Under the pieces are notes generated by a model. It was not told where the DNA came from, ran no database searches, and worked only from the letters and a program-made list of their open reading frames with translations. DNA of 6,322 nucleotides from a bacterium. GTDB lineage: Bacteria > Chlamydiota > Chlamydiia > Chlamydiales > SM23-39. The stretch's first letter is position 1. Each line of letters opens with the position of its first letter. Positions 5,908 to 6,322 of this stretch are shown one piece after another. The position numbers and the translations under genes were made by a program. The stretch covers positions 1 through 6,322 of the forward strand of contig JAKAFF010000086.1 of NCBI GenBank assembly GCA_021818045.1, given 5' to 3'.

Positions 5908-6322
5908 TTACGAGCCCTCTGCACCAAAACATTCGAATGGAGGTTTCAAGTCAGGAATATTCTCCCACCAGACGCGATCTGCTTGTATTACAATTGTTGT
6001 GAATTCATTTGTATGAAGCTTAGGCGGATAATTTTCCCATAAAATCCCTAACTCAATAGTTTTGTTTTTGATCTCAAAATCCAAAATTGTGCCAAGATTA
6101 AATACATCAAACAGATTTTCTAACCTATATTCACCAGTTAAGTGAACATTTTGAATATTATTTAAGTGGAGAATTCCTCGAATTCTATGATCCTTAGAAA
6201 GGGCTAAACCTTTTTCTATCTCGGAGAAATCCACCTCAGCACTAGACATTTGAAATGTGATCTCATTTTTCAGCTTTAAAATATTAAACAAACTCCCGTC
6301 ATGAAAATAGTATGTATACTTG
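5908..6322 (-). CDS. Hypothetical small acidic/hydrophobic protein, N-terminus outside window (partial)
   Basis: The frame is open from the right edge (first full codon at 6321-6319) to a TAA at 5910-5908, giving 137 visible residues that begin KYTYYFHDGSLFNILKLK. The TTG at 6291 is only an internal leucine codon, because clear protein sequence continues upstream; the true start is probably a few residues beyond the window. The visible part alternates hydrophobic and polar residues, as in a beta-rich soluble domain, with RIRGILHLNNIQNV, FEIKNKTIELGILWENYPPK and IQADRVWWENIPDL as its most distinctive stretches. There is no signal peptide or membrane helix in view. The FHDGS opening and the WENIP ending recall small uncharacterised proteins of amoeba-associated bacteria, and in general style immunity-type proteins, but I cannot name a family. 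GC content is about one third, clearly below the rest of the window, which may indicate recent acquisition. It is separated from glgC by about 230 bp. Confidence 0.8.
   Translation of the reverse strand, partial: KYTYYFHDGSLFNILKLKNEITFQMSSAEVDFSEIEKGLALSKDHRIRGILHLNNIQNVHLTGEYRLENLFDVFNLGTILDFEIKNKTIELGILWENYPPKLHTNEFTTIVIQADRVWWENIPDLKPPFECFGAEGS

Noticed and set aside
6289..6291. TTG as the start of the right-end hypothetical gene
   Set aside because: The frame stays open to the window edge with protein-like sequence (KYTYYFHDGS), so the TTG is better read as an internal leucine codon.

Overview
The window most resembles a chromosome segment from a member of the Chlamydiota, probably an amoeba-associated 'environmental' chlamydia and not Chlamydia itself. 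The main reason is the ADP-glucose pyrophosphorylase. It has the chlamydial/plant-like sequence style and is followed directly by a metallophosphoesterase, an order I recall from Chlamydia genomes (CT489-CT488). A second reason is a pair of divergent type II secretion pseudopilin-like genes. The genus cannot be fixed from this sequence alone.

Every gene I accept lies on the minus strand, so the reading order runs from the right end to the left. At the far right (6322-5908) is the 3' part of an AT-rich (about one third GC), unrecognised small protein gene whose start is outside the window. Next comes a roughly 230-bp spacer (5907-5677) containing a GC-rich 130-bp element bounded by 22-bp inverted repeats, overlapped by a doubtful 67-codon ORF. 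Then follow glgC (5676-4354), a calcineurin-like metallophosphoesterase (4341-3589), a GspI-like pseudopilin (3561-3142), an OPT-family oligopeptide/metal transporter (3078-1216), a GspJ-like pseudopilin (1258-596) and a GTG-started membrane-anchored protein (599-1) that runs off the left edge.

The genes from glgC leftwards are tightly packed: gaps of 12, 27 and 63 bp, a 43-bp overlap and a GTGA overlap. They could form one transcript or two, with a possible promoter in the 63-bp gap before the transporter. Functionally the cluster is mixed. It holds glycogen synthesis (glgC), an orphan phosphoesterase, and a pseudopilin set in the I-J-(K) order of type II secretion operons, with a 12-15-helix OPT transporter wedged between I and J. 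The left-end gene occupies the K position but lacks a prepilin motif. It is not reported by a simple start-to-stop ORF scan because it has no stop codon in the window and uses GTG.

The best candidates for something undescribed are the 130-bp inverted-repeat element just upstream of glgC, the pseudopilin pair with unusual residues at the prepilin cleavage site and a transporter between them, and the AT-rich unknown at the right edge. I see no tRNA, rRNA, CRISPR array, transposase or convincing terminator.
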